From an uncultured Bacteroidales bacterium (GTDB lineage Bacteria > Bacteroidota > Bacteroidia > Bacteroidales > UBA932): DNA of 57,446 nt. Positions within the stretch are counted from its first letter, which is position 1, and every line of letters begins with the position of its first letter. The position numbers were made by a program, and so were the translations under genes. The notes under the pieces are model-generated. The model was not told where the DNA came from. It made no database searches and saw only the letters and a program-made list of their open reading frames with translations. This document shows positions 1 to 8,189 of this stretch, one piece after another. The DNA lies in assembly GCA_944323345.1 (NCBI GenBank), contig CALUSC010000011.1, positions 1 to 57,446 on the forward strand. The letters run 5' to 3'.

Positions 1-77
1 ACTCCATCGAGAAACTGAAGAATGTTTATGAATCTGCCCATCCACGGGCTAAAAACGGAGGTAAAAATGGAGATTAG
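1..77 (+). CDS. C-terminal end of XerC-type tyrosine recombinase (partial)
   Basis: The frame opening at base 3 reads SIEKLKNVYESAHPRAKNGG and a few more residues to a TAG at 75-77. The SIEKLK..Y..AHPRA ending is the usual C-terminal tail of Bacteroidota XerC/XerD-type site-specific recombinases, just after the catalytic tyrosine, which lies outside the window. The recombinase resolves chromosome dimers at dif. Its last codons overlap the start of hpf by 11 bases, so the two are probably co-transcribed. Only about 25 residues are visible, so the family call rests on this short tail and on the common xerC-hpf neighbourhood of the phylum. Confidence 0.6.
   Translation, partial: SIEKLKNVYESAHPRAKNGGKNGD
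57..62 (+). promoter_or_regulatory. Shine-Dalgarno sequence that sets the hpf start
   Basis: GGAGGT lies 4 bases before the ATG at 67. A further in-frame ATG exists at 22, but it has no such site and would add 15 residues foreign to the family. The start at 67 is therefore preferred. Confidence 0.7.
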
Positions 78-357
78 GGTACAATCCATCAAGTTCAATG
101 CAGATCAGAAATTGCTGGACTTTGTAGAAAAGAAGCTATCCAAATTGCCTAAATTCTATGACGAGATTATCGGGGTCGACGTAGCGTTGTCGCTTCTGCC
201 TGAGCATGAAAACAAGAATGTCAAGGTTCAGGTCCAGATTCCCGGCAATGATGTCGTGGTGGAGAGGAACGCGAGGACATTCGAAGACGCAGTCGTGGAC
301 TGTCTGGATGTATTGAAGGAAAAACTTGTAAGAGTAAAGGAGAAAAAAGCGAATTGA
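67..357 (+). CDS. hpf: Ribosome hibernation-promoting factor, short form (HPF/YfiA family)
   Basis: A 96-residue protein beginning MEIRVQSIKFNADQKLLDFV, matching the single-domain HPF/RaiA fold (beta-alpha-beta-beta-beta-alpha) that binds the 30S decoding region and silences ribosomes in stationary phase. The length equals the short HPF class and lacks the C-terminal dimerisation domain of long HPF. The residues GNDVVVERNARTFEDAVVDC and the basic C-terminus (KEKLVRVKEKKAN) fit the family. It is translationally linked to the upstream recombinase tail through an 11-base overlap and is followed by a strong terminator, so it is the last gene of its operon. Confidence 0.9.
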   Translation: MEIRVQSIKFNADQKLLDFVEKKLSKLPKFYDEIIGVDVALSLLPEHENKNVKVQVQIPGNDVVVERNARTFEDAVVDCLDVLKEKLVRVKEKKAN

Positions 358-386
358 AAAATAAACGGTACAGGTGAATAACCGCT

Positions 387-429
387 GAGGGTGGCCCGGA
401 AGATGTCGGGTCACCCTCAATGTTTTTTT
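387..429 (+). terminator. Rho-independent terminator after hpf
   Basis: A 12-base stem pairs 387-398 (GAGGGTGGCCCG) with 407-418 (CGGGTCACCCTC) with one G-U pair and an 8-base loop, followed by a T run at 423-429. It lies 30 bases past the hpf stop. Confidence 0.9.
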
Positions 430-462
430 AATCCCGTGCCGGAGAATTTTTAAAATATTTTC

Positions 463-470
463 TATTTTTG
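463..470 (+). promoter_or_regulatory. Candidate -7 promoter element for the PurF-like gene
   Basis: TATTTTTG followed by C matches the Bacteroidota TAnnTTTG -7 element, 22 bases before the ATG at 493. No clear TTTG -33 element sits 19-21 bases upstream, so only half of the promoter is supported. Confidence 0.45.
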
Positions 471-492
471 CGACGCTTAAAATTTAAATGAA

Positions 493-1899
493 ATGGGTGG
501 ATTTTTCGGAACTATCTCCAAGGAAAAATGCATTAATGATCTGTATTACGGGACAGATTACAATTCTCACATGGGAACCAGAAGGGGCGGAATGGCTACC
601 TACAGCAGTCAGGACGGCTTCAAGCGTTCCATCCATAATCTTGAAAGCTCATATTTCCGCAGCAAGTTCGAGGACAGCCTCGACAAGTTTACGGGAAATG
701 CCGGCATAGGAGTCATCAGCGATACTGACCCGCAGCCGATAGTCATCAATTCCCATTTGGGTAAGTTCGCCATAGTTACCGTGGCCAGGATCGTGAACCT
801 CGATGAACTCGAAAAGGAATTGCTCGACAGCAACATGCATCTTTCCGAACTCAGTTCCGGAAAGACTAACCAGACGGAACTTATCGCCTTGCTCATCATC
901 CAGGGAAAAACATTCCGTGAAGGAATCGAGAATGTTTTCGCCAAGATCAAAGGCTCGTGTTCGATGCTGATACTGACTGAAGACGGCATCATTGCGGCCA
1001 GGGACAGGCTTGGCCGCACCCCTATAGTCATAGGAAAGAAGGACGGGGCCTATGCGGCGACGAGCGAGTCCTGCAGTTTCCCTAATCTGGGCTATGAGAT
1101 AGACAGTTATGTCGGCCCCGGCGAAATTGTAAAGCTTTATCCGGACCGCGTGGAGCAGATCAAGGCCCCTGAGGAAGAGATGCAGATATGTTCTTTCCTC
1201 TGGGTGTATTACGGTTTTCCTACATCCGCTTATGAAGGAAAGAATGTGGAGCAGGTGCGTTTCCGCAGCGGTTTCATGATGGGTAAGGATGACAAGTCAG
1301 ATGCAGACTTCGTATGCGGCATTCCGGATTCGGGTATCGGTCAGGGTCTCGGATATGCGGAAGGAAAGGGCATCCCTTATCACAGGGCCATTACGAAATA
1401 TACTCCGACATGGCCGCGCAGCTTCACTCCGAGTAATCAGGAAAGACGTTCTCTGGTGGCAAAAATGAAACTTATCCCGAACAGGGCCATGCTTGAGGAC
1501 AAGAAAATCATATTCTGCGATGATTCCATCGTTCGCGGCACCCAGTTGAAAGACAATGTCAAGGTTCTCTATGACTACGGAGCTAAAGAGGTGCACATGC
1601 GTATCGGCTGTCCTCCTTTGGTCTACGGCTGCCCGTATATCGGCTTCTCCGCCAGCAAGACTGACATGGAGCTGATAACCAGAAGGTTCATTCAGGAATT
1701 CGAGGGTGATGCGGACAAGAATCTGGAAAAATATGCCGATCCTTCCACGCCGGAATACAAGAGGCTGGTCGACAGGATCGCGAAGCATTTCGGTCTGACA
1801 TCTCTGAAATTCAATACGATAGAGACCTTGATTGAGGCTATCGGTCTTCCGAAATGCAAGGTGTGCACCCATTGTTTCGACGGGAGCAGCAAATTCTGA
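493..1899 (+). CDS. PurF-like amidophosphoribosyltransferase homologue lacking the catalytic cysteine
   Basis: A 468-residue protein with the two-part PurF architecture: an N-terminal class II glutaminase-like domain (about 1-230) and a C-terminal phosphoribosyltransferase domain with the PRPP loop DDSIVRGTQ (from D343). True PurF makes phosphoribosylamine from PRPP and glutamine, using Cys at position 2. Here the start reads MGGFFGTIS, so Gly replaces that Cys, while a later RGG segment resembles the glutamine-site RGQD. The C-terminus keeps a Cys cluster (KCKVCTHC). No better start with MCG is available upstream. It may use ammonia, need a partner glutaminase, or do another PRPP-dependent job. 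I recall a similar MGGFFG paralogue in other Bacteroidota, but cannot check this here. It overlaps the convergent methyltransferase gene by 62 bases. Confidence 0.8.
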   Translation: MGGFFGTISKEKCINDLYYGTDYNSHMGTRRGGMATYSSQDGFKRSIHNLESSYFRSKFEDSLDKFTGNAGIGVISDTDPQPIVINSHLGKFAIVTVARIVNLDELEKELLDSNMHLSELSSGKTNQTELIALLIIQGKTFREGIENVFAKIKGSCSMLILTEDGIIAARDRLGRTPIVIGKKDGAYAATSESCSFPNLGYEIDSYVGPGEIVKLYPDRVEQIKAPEEEMQICSFLWVYYGFPTSAYEGKNVEQVRFRSGFMMGKDDKSDADFVCGIPDSGIGQGLGYAEGKGIPYHRAITKYTPTWPRSFTPSNQERRSLVAKMKLIPNRAMLEDKKIIFCDDSIVRGTQLKDNVKVLYDYGAKEVHMRIGCPPLVYGCPYIGFSASKTDMELITRRFIQEFEGDADKNLEKYADPSTPEYKRLVDRIAKHFGLTSLKFNTIETLIEAIGLPKCKVCTHCFDGSSKF

Positions 1900-3193
1900 C
1901 GGACGCAGGAGTTTCCGTGACGAGCAGCAGGTTTTCAGTACCTGACCTGAGTTCGCAGCCAATACCGAAAATATGGATACCGTTTCCCTGGGAGACTCCG
2001 AGTTTCTTTTCCAGAGCGGCGGTGTCCATTTTCATGTTACGGGCAGTGACTTCGGCTTCAGGGTATCTTTTCCCTACTTCACGGATGTTTCTGTTGTTTA
2101 GTGGTAATACTTCTTTGATAATGAATAATTTGCCGAAAGGAGCCAGTTCTTCGGGGAACTGTCCGTCTCCTGCCGGGAGATAGTAGTGCGAAAATCTTCC
2201 TGATTTCACGAGTGGGAATCTTCTGCACAGAATATTGTATGCCCCGGCTTTCAGAAGGGCCTTTCCAGGTTCGAAGAGTACCGCTCCGGGTTTCAGCTGT
2301 TCCTTTTCCCACACCGGGGCCGCTGCCGGTTCCCTCAGTTCACCGGTACGGAAGTCCGTCGAATACCATCTTCCGGTTTCCGCTCCTTCCCCGTTACTGC
2401 CTGTTTCCACGTATGCTGATACCGAGCAGGTGCATTCTCCTGAAAATTCCCTGTCCATCAGGACAATGATTTCCTTGCATTCCCTTCCCGATTCCAGGAC
2501 ATGCAGTTCGCGGCATTCTTTTCCGAGCCTGTCCAGCAGCATGCTGATATCGGCCATGGGAGACAGTTTCAGCAGGATGTATCTGCATTCGCGGAAAAGT
2601 TCTTTCCTGAGTTCAAGTACATCCGGGCGGCATTGTTCCAGCAGGAATACTTTGTTGCCGTCGCTGTTTCGTCTGGCCGGATCCATGAATATGATGTCGG
2701 GGCGTAAATCGCCGAGGATTTCGCCGGCAGTCATCCCTTCTTTCTCACCGGCAGGAGCTACCATGCCGGAACGTACCGTGATTCTGTCGCGGCCGAGACA
2801 TCTGAAATTGTGCCTGGCGGCGGCCGCCAGAACCGGATTCATTTCATTGTACAATACGGCGTCGGCCACACTGCAGAATGCCCATGAATCCACTCCGAGA
2901 CCGCCTGTGAGGTCTGCGATACGGCATTTTCTTCCACCGGATATCCTATGGACGAGCGCGGCCTTGTACATGGCGGTGCTTTCCGAACTGCATTGTTCTC
3001 CGCTGAGTCTCAGCGGATACTCCAGTTCCGGGTGCATGTACCACGAAGGGACCTTTTTGCGGAGTTTCCTGCGGACTTCGATGGTATTGACCGCCAGGTC
3101 GATGTCGATATCCTGAAATTTGTCTCTGGACAGAATCAGTCTGGACGTGTCGGCATTCTCGTGAGCCGTTATGAAATCAGAAAAACTTTCCAT
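1838..3193 (-). CDS. THUMP-like domain class I SAM-dependent methyltransferase
   Basis: A 451-residue protein from the ATG at 3193 (MESFSDFITAHEN); a start 11 codons earlier adds a hydrophobic stretch not expected in the family. The SAM-binding motif is ADLTGGLGVDSWAF, followed by NEMNPVLAAAARHNF. The catalytic-type motif is IIFMDPARRN (DPAR, a DPPY-like loop). These belong to the Bacteroidota methyltransferase family with a C-terminal THUMP-like domain, thought to act on RNA or nucleotides; the substrate is unknown. Its 3' end runs 62 bases into the PurF-like gene on the other strand. Confidence 0.8.
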   Translation of the reverse strand: MESFSDFITAHENADTSRLILSRDKFQDIDIDLAVNTIEVRRKLRKKVPSWYMHPELEYPLRLSGEQCSSESTAMYKAALVHRISGGRKCRIADLTGGLGVDSWAFCSVADAVLYNEMNPVLAAAARHNFRCLGRDRITVRSGMVAPAGEKEGMTAGEILGDLRPDIIFMDPARRNSDGNKVFLLEQCRPDVLELRKELFRECRYILLKLSPMADISMLLDRLGKECRELHVLESGRECKEIIVLMDREFSGECTCSVSAYVETGSNGEGAETGRWYSTDFRTGELREPAAAPVWEKEQLKPGAVLFEPGKALLKAGAYNILCRRFPLVKSGRFSHYYLPAGDGQFPEELAPFGKLFIIKEVLPLNNRNIREVGKRYPEAEVTARNMKMDTAALEKKLGVSQGNGIHIFGIGCELRSGTENLLLVTETPASVRICCSRRNNGCTPCISEDR

Positions 3194-3214
3194 GAGAAAA
3201 AGAAATTTCCGGGA

Positions 3215-3222
3215 CAAATATA
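3215..3222 (-). promoter_or_regulatory. Candidate -7 element for the THUMP-like methyltransferase
   Basis: On the minus strand this reads TATATTTG, a full TAnnTTTG match, 21 bases before the ATG at 3193. A matching -33 element is not evident. Confidence 0.45.
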
Positions 3223-3243
3223 TCATTTATTGCGGATAATTAA

Positions 3244-3251
3244 TAAATTTG
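3244..3251 (+). promoter_or_regulatory. Candidate -7 element for phosphoglucomutase
   Basis: TAAATTTG matches TAnnTTTG and lies 63 bases before the pgm ATG. The nearest upstream TTG (3230-3232) is too close to be a standard -33 element, so support is partial. Confidence 0.35.
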
Positions 3252-3314
3252 TATGATGTGCCGACGTTCTTATGAATGTAATTATTAACTCTATATTTAA
3301 ACTAAGAATAAATT

Positions 3315-4979
3315 ATGGAAAAGAATTTCAGAGATGTAGCCCAGAGTTGGCTCGACGGGAACTATGACCAGGAGACCAAGGATGAGGTCAGAAGACTGAT
3401 GGAAACCGATCCTGCCGGTCTTGAAGATGCATTTTACCGTAATCTTGAATTCGGTACCGGCGGGCTCCGCGGAATCATGGGCGTCGGAACGAACAGAATG
3501 AACAAATATGTCGTGGCCATGGCTACCCAGGGTCTGGCAAATTATATCATCAAGAATGTGCCTGGAGAGAACCACAGCGTATGCGTGTCATACGACAGCA
3601 GGAACAACAGCGATGCCTTTGCGCACATTACGGCGGAAGTCCTGTCTGCAAACGGCATCCACGTGTATATTTACGACTGCCTGCATCCTGTACCGCTCCT
3701 GAGCTATGCTGTCAGAAAGAAGCATGCCACGGCTGGAGTCATGGTGACAGCTTCGCATAACCCCAAGGAATACAACGGCTACAAGGTTTACTGGTCTGAC
3801 GGGGCCCAGATCATCGCCCCTGTGGACAAAGAGATTGTGGCTGAGGTGAATGCCATCTCAGACCCGTCCATGGTAAAATACAAGGCTGACGGCAAGGAAG
3901 GCGGCATAGAGGTGATGGGCGATGAGATGAACAATGCCTATATGGATGATGTGCTCACTCTCATGCTGTCGCCTGAAGCGAGGGCCAGGCACAAGGATTT
4001 GAAGATAGTGTACACTCCGCTTCATGGCTCTGGGGTGAAGATCGTCCCAGCTATTTTGAAGAGGCTCGGCTTCGAGAATATTTACCATGTGCCGGAGCAG
4101 GATATCAATGACGGAAATTTCCCTACAGTCAAGTCTCCGAACCCTGAAGAGTCCTCGGCTCTCGAAATGGCTGTAAAGGTGGCGGACAAGGAGGGTGCAG
4201 ACCTGGTTCTCGCTACGGACCCTGATGCAGACCGACTGGGTATCGCTGTCCGCGACAATGACGGCAAGATGGTTCTTTTCAATGGAAACCAGACAGGCTC
4301 GATGCTCACATATTATATCCTCAGACGCTGGTCTGAACTCGGGAAGCTGGACGGGACGAAATATGTAGTCAAGACTATCGTCACGACAGAACTGATAAGG
4401 GCCATCGCCGAGAAATACGGGGTGAAAGTATACAATGTGCTTACCGGTTTCAAGTATATAGCCGACATAGTACGCAAGAACGAGGGCAAAGGCGAGTTCA
4501 TCTGCGGAGGCGAGGAAAGCTACGGCTTCAACATCGGAGAGTTCGTCCGTGACAAGGATGCTCCGATTTCATGTGCCATGGTAGCCGAATGCGCAGCATG
4601 GGCCGCCGGGCAGGGTAAAACTCTTTATCAGCTCCTTCAGGATATTTACAAGGAGTTCGGATACTATAAGGAGTCCCTTACTTCTCTGGTCAGGAAAGGC
4701 AAGGCCGGTGTCGAGGAAATCGCAGCCATCATGACGGATATGAGGAACAATCCTCCTAAGGAACTCGCGGGAGTGCCTGTTACCAAGGTTATAGATTACG
4801 ACAAGCCGGAGGAGACAGGGCTTCCTAAGTCGAACGTACTCCAGTTCTTCAACGAAGCAGGAGATGTGGTATCCGTAAGGCCGTCAGGTACGGAGCCTAA
4901 GATCAAGTTCTATTTCGGAGCCAAAGGCAGTGATGCCGATGCCAAGATAGAAAAACTCAGGGCACAGTTCATCAAATGA
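3315..4979 (+). CDS. Phospho-sugar mutase (phosphoglucomutase/phosphomannomutase)
   Basis: A 554-residue alpha-D-phosphohexomutase. It interconverts hexose 1- and 6-phosphates through a phosphoserine, feeding glycogen and nucleotide-sugar synthesis in the cytoplasm. All four signature loops are present: the catalytic TASHNP with Ser147, the metal loop DPDADR (D302, D304, D306), the sugar-binding GEESYG (399-404), and the C-terminal phosphate loop RPSGTEPKIKFYF. The length is close to the roughly 580-residue Bacteroidota form. It may act on glucose, mannose or both; sequence motifs do not separate these. The paaK-like gene begins 18 bases downstream on the same strand. Confidence 0.92.
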   Translation: MEKNFRDVAQSWLDGNYDQETKDEVRRLMETDPAGLEDAFYRNLEFGTGGLRGIMGVGTNRMNKYVVAMATQGLANYIIKNVPGENHSVCVSYDSRNNSDAFAHITAEVLSANGIHVYIYDCLHPVPLLSYAVRKKHATAGVMVTASHNPKEYNGYKVYWSDGAQIIAPVDKEIVAEVNAISDPSMVKYKADGKEGGIEVMGDEMNNAYMDDVLTLMLSPEARARHKDLKIVYTPLHGSGVKIVPAILKRLGFENIYHVPEQDINDGNFPTVKSPNPEESSALEMAVKVADKEGADLVLATDPDADRLGIAVRDNDGKMVLFNGNQTGSMLTYYILRRWSELGKLDGTKYVVKTIVTTELIRAIAEKYGVKVYNVLTGFKYIADIVRKNEGKGEFICGGEESYGFNIGEFVRDKDAPISCAMVAECAAWAAGQGKTLYQLLQDIYKEFGYYKESLTSLVRKGKAGVEEIAAIMTDMRNNPPKELAGVPVTKVIDYDKPEETGLPKSNVLQFFNEAGDVVSVRPSGTEPKIKFYFGAKGSDADAKIEKLRAQFIK

Positions 4980-4997
4980 CGCTATCGGAGAGCCGAA

Positions 4998-6308
4998 ATG
5001 GGAGACACATCATTCCTTCATCCGCAGTTTGAGGCTCTTTCGAGGACGGAGATAGAAGCACTGCAGACGGAGAGGCTTCACAATACTCTGCTGCAGTGCA
5101 TGAAGTCCCCGTTCTACAGGAAGCGTTTCGAGGAAAACCGCTTGTCGCCGGAAGATATCAGGACTCCTGACGATCTGGTGAAGATACCTTTTACCACCAA
5201 GCAGGACCTGCGTGACAATTATCCGTTCGGATTGAGCACTGTAGGTCTCGATGAGGTGGTCAGACTTCATTCGTCCAGCGGAACCACAGGCAAGCCTACC
5301 GTAATTCTCCATACCAGGAGGGATCTGGACCAGTGGGCTGACGCCGTGGCCAGGTGTCTATACATGGTGGGGCTGAGACCTGGGGACATATTCCAGAACA
5401 CTTCCGGATACGGTATGTTTACGGGAGGTCTCGGTTTCCAGTATGGTGCAGAGAGGCTGGGACTTCTGACGGTCCCTGCCGCGGCCGGGAATACCAGGAG
5501 ACAGATCAAGTTCATAATGGATTTCGGTACGACGGCTATCCATGCCATTCCCAGCTATGCCGGGAGGCTGTTCGAGGTGATGGAGGAAATGGGCATTGAT
5601 CCCAGGAAAGATACCAGGCTCAGGACTATGGTCATAGGCGCCGAACCTCATTCGGAAGAGCAGCGCAGGCGTATAGAGGATATGCTGGGAGTCAAGGCCT
5701 ACAATTCTTTCGGCATGTCGGAGATGTGCGGTCCGGGCGTAGCTTTCGAATGCCGGGAGCAGAACGGAATGCATATTTGGGAAGATTACTATATCGTGGA
5801 AATAGTGGATCCTGTCACACTGGAACCTGTTCCTGAAGGAGAGGTCGGAGAACTCGTCCTTACTACCATAAACAGGGAGGCCATGCCTCTTCTCCGCTAC
5901 AGGACCAGGGATCTGACCAGGATATTGCCGGGAGAATGCCCGTGCGGAAGACATCACAAAAGGCTCGACAGGATGAAAGGACGCAGCGATGACATGATGA
6001 TTCTGAAAGGCGTGAACATCTTCCCGATCCAGATAGAAACCGTTCTCATGCAATTCCCGGAACTCGGAAACGAATATCTTATCATTCTGACCAATGAGGA
6101 TGCGAATGACAAGATGACTGTTGAAGTCGAGCTTAAAGAGTTCCATGATGATTATCCGAGGCTGCAGGCGCTGACCCGTGAAATAGCCCGTCAGCTCAAG
6201 GATGAGATTCTGATTACCCCTGAAGTCAGGCTCATGCCTAAGGGCTCTATCCCGACATCCGAGGGTAAGGCTGTAAGAGTGAAGGATTTGAGAAAAACAT
6301 TGATTTGA
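4998..6308 (+). CDS. Phenylacetate-CoA ligase family protein (PaaK-like)
   Basis: A 436-residue adenylate-forming enzyme with the AMP-binding P-loop SSSGTTGKP (S92-P100), the SFGMSEMCGPG motif and the C-terminal RSDDMMILKGVNIFPIQIE hinge typical of PaaK. The family activates aryl acids (phenylacetate, indoleacetate) to CoA thioesters with ATP. No ring-oxidising paa genes or IorAB-type 2-oxoacid oxidoreductase lie nearby, so a role in scavenging or making aryl acids during amino-acid fermentation is inferred, not shown. An ACT-domain gene follows after one base, a common pairing that suggests amino-acid control. Confidence 0.9.
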   Translation: MGDTSFLHPQFEALSRTEIEALQTERLHNTLLQCMKSPFYRKRFEENRLSPEDIRTPDDLVKIPFTTKQDLRDNYPFGLSTVGLDEVVRLHSSSGTTGKPTVILHTRRDLDQWADAVARCLYMVGLRPGDIFQNTSGYGMFTGGLGFQYGAERLGLLTVPAAAGNTRRQIKFIMDFGTTAIHAIPSYAGRLFEVMEEMGIDPRKDTRLRTMVIGAEPHSEEQRRRIEDMLGVKAYNSFGMSEMCGPGVAFECREQNGMHIWEDYYIVEIVDPVTLEPVPEGEVGELVLTTINREAMPLLRYRTRDLTRILPGECPCGRHHKRLDRMKGRSDDMMILKGVNIFPIQIETVLMQFPELGNEYLIILTNEDANDKMTVEVELKEFHDDYPRLQALTREIARQLKDEILITPEVRLMPKGSIPTSEGKAVRVKDLRKTLI

Positions 6309-6309
6309 C

Positions 6310-6738
6310 ATGACAGTCCATCAGATATCAATTTTCGTCGAAAACAAGTCGGGTACCCTCGTGAAAGTGCTCGATCTTTTCAAGGAGGCGGGCATACAGC
6401 TCATCGCTTCCACAATATCGGATACGGTCGAATACGGAATATTCAGGGTAATATGTTCTGAACCCATGAAGGCAAAGGAAGTGCTGGATGCCGCCGGAGT
6501 ATCTTCAAGTATTGCGGATGTCTTTGCCGTCACTCTTGAAAATTATCCGGGTACGGCTGCCGATGCCATCAGTTTTCTGAGCAGGGCAGGTATCGGTATT
6601 TCGTATCTATATTCGTTCATGTTGTCCGGGAAAGGGATTCTCATATTCCGGACAGACGATCCTGCCGGGACAGCTGATGTGATCCGCAGGCAGGGCATGT
6701 CTGTCCTGGATGATGATTCTCTGTTGTCTTTGGTATAG
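6310..6738 (+). CDS. Tandem ACT-domain protein
   Basis: A 142-residue protein made of two ACT repeats: residues about 1-68 (ISIFVENKSGTLVKVLDLF) and about 70-142 (a degenerate beta-alpha-beta-beta-alpha-beta unit with GIGISYLYSF). ACT domains bind amino acids and regulate metabolic enzymes. It starts one base after the PaaK-like stop, so the two are translationally linked. Stand-alone ACT proteins of this length are commonly adjacent to phenylacetate-CoA ligase genes; sensing of an aromatic amino acid is likely but unproven. Confidence 0.85.
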   Translation: MTVHQISIFVENKSGTLVKVLDLFKEAGIQLIASTISDTVEYGIFRVICSEPMKAKEVLDAAGVSSSIADVFAVTLENYPGTAADAISFLSRAGIGISYLYSFMLSGKGILIFRTDDPAGTADVIRRQGMSVLDDDSLLSLV

Positions 6739-6749
6739 GCTGTACGGAC

Positions 6750-8189
6750 ATGAAGATTGTTGCGGACAATGCAGTTGCAAGGTTCCCTGAATTCCGGTTC
6801 AGGGAACCTTTGTCTTGGGTCATGGAACCTGGAGAGAATTGGGCCGTCGTAGGGCCCAACGGGGCAGGGAAAACTCTTTTTTCGGATTTCATACAGGGGA
6901 ATATCGCGCTGAAAGAAGGAAGCGTCAGGCATTCGGACGATTCCGGAGATGAGGTCTCTGGAGGTATCAGGACTTTGGTGTTCAAGGATATATATTCTAT
7001 GTCGGGAGTTCAGTCGATGTATTACCAGCAGAGGTGGAATTCCAGGGATGCCGAAGAATCTCCTTTAGCCTCGACCCTTCTGGACGGTTTCAGCGATGAG
7101 AAGAAAAAGGAATATTCATCTCTTTTCGGAATCGGCGGACTTCTGGAAAAAAGAATAGTCTCGCTTTCCAGCGGAGAATTGAGGAAATTCCTGATTACCA
7201 GAGCTTTGATGTATGAACCTCAGGTGATAATCCTGGACAATCCGTTCATCGGACTGGATGACAGGTCCAGGCTCTCACTCGACTCCATGCTTTTTTCCCT
7301 GAGGGAAAAGAAAGGACTCCAGACTATTTTGGTGCTGAGTCAGCTGCGTGATGTACCTCTCTGGGTGGACAAAATGCTTCCTGTTCTGGACAGGACTGTG
7401 CTGCCGCCGATGACGAGAGAGGAATTTTTCGGAAATGAAAGCATGGCAGGGCGCCTTTTCCCGGACTTCCGCACTGATTCGGAATTTATAGCGGAGACTG
7501 CGCGAAACAGCGGACGGAAAGCTGATTACGAGTATGTCCTCAGGATGAAAGGCGTGAATGTCGGCTACGGCGGCAGGAGGATCATATCGGACGTGGACTG
7601 GAGTGTCAGAAAAGGGGAGTGCTGGGCATTGCTCGGAGAAAACGGTTCCGGCAAGTCTACTCTTCTGAGTCTGGTCTGCGGTGACAATCCCCAGGCTTAT
7701 GCCAACGACATCATATTGTTCGACCGCCGCCGCGGGACAGGAGAGAGTATCTGGGATATCAAGAAGCGTATCGGTTATCTCAGTCCCGATATCCATACCT
7801 ACTATCTGGAAGATATCCCGTGTCTGAAAGTCGTCGCGAGCGGCTTTTACGATTCGGTCGGTCTGTTCCGTGAATGTACGGAAGAACAGTACCGCACCGC
7901 CATGCAATGGATGGAATTGTTTCACGCCGACCATCTGGCGGAGCGCTCTTTTGTGAGGATTTCCTACGGGGAGCAGCGTCTGGTCCTGCTCGTGAGGGCT
8001 TTCGTGAAATCACCTGAACTGCTTATACTGGACGAGCCTCTCCACGGACTCGATACCGGTATGAAAAGACTTGCGAACCGTATAATAGAGGAATATTGTT
8101 CCGATCCGGGCATTTCTCTTGTGTATGTGACGCATTACCGGGATGAAATTCCTGCCTGCGTCACCGGAACAAAGATCATGACACGTTAG
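6750..8189 (+). CDS. Double ABC ATPase, ModF-like
   Basis: A 479-residue soluble protein with two ABC ATPase modules. The first has Walker A GPNGAGKT and signature LSSGELRK. The second has Walker A GENGSGKS, signature ISYGEQRL and Walker B LLILDEPLHG. No membrane segments are present and no permease lies next to it. The layout resembles ModF/PhrA-type proteins, associated in some bacteria with molybdate uptake or DNA repair; the role here is unassigned. It begins 11 bases after the ACT gene and overlaps the convergent antiporter gene by 14 bases. Confidence 0.8.
   Translation: MKIVADNAVARFPEFRFREPLSWVMEPGENWAVVGPNGAGKTLFSDFIQGNIALKEGSVRHSDDSGDEVSGGIRTLVFKDIYSMSGVQSMYYQQRWNSRDAEESPLASTLLDGFSDEKKKEYSSLFGIGGLLEKRIVSLSSGELRKFLITRALMYEPQVIILDNPFIGLDDRSRLSLDSMLFSLREKKGLQTILVLSQLRDVPLWVDKMLPVLDRTVLPPMTREEFFGNESMAGRLFPDFRTDSEFIAETARNSGRKADYEYVLRMKGVNVGYGGRRIISDVDWSVRKGECWALLGENGSGKSTLLSLVCGDNPQAYANDIILFDRRRGTGESIWDIKKRIGYLSPDIHTYYLEDIPCLKVVASGFYDSVGLFRECTEEQYRTAMQWMELFHADHLAERSFVRISYGEQRLVLLVRAFVKSPELLILDEPLHGLDTGMKRLANRIIEEYCSDPGISLVYVTHYRDEIPACVTGTKIMTR

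Noticed and set aside
22-66. Longer hpf start adding 15 residues
   Set aside because: The Shine-Dalgarno at 57-62 and family N-terminus both point to 67; the extension overlaps the recombinase tail.
2235-3116. 293-residue forward reading frame inside the methyltransferase gene
   Set aside because: Antisense shadow rich in Ser and Arg with no domain features.
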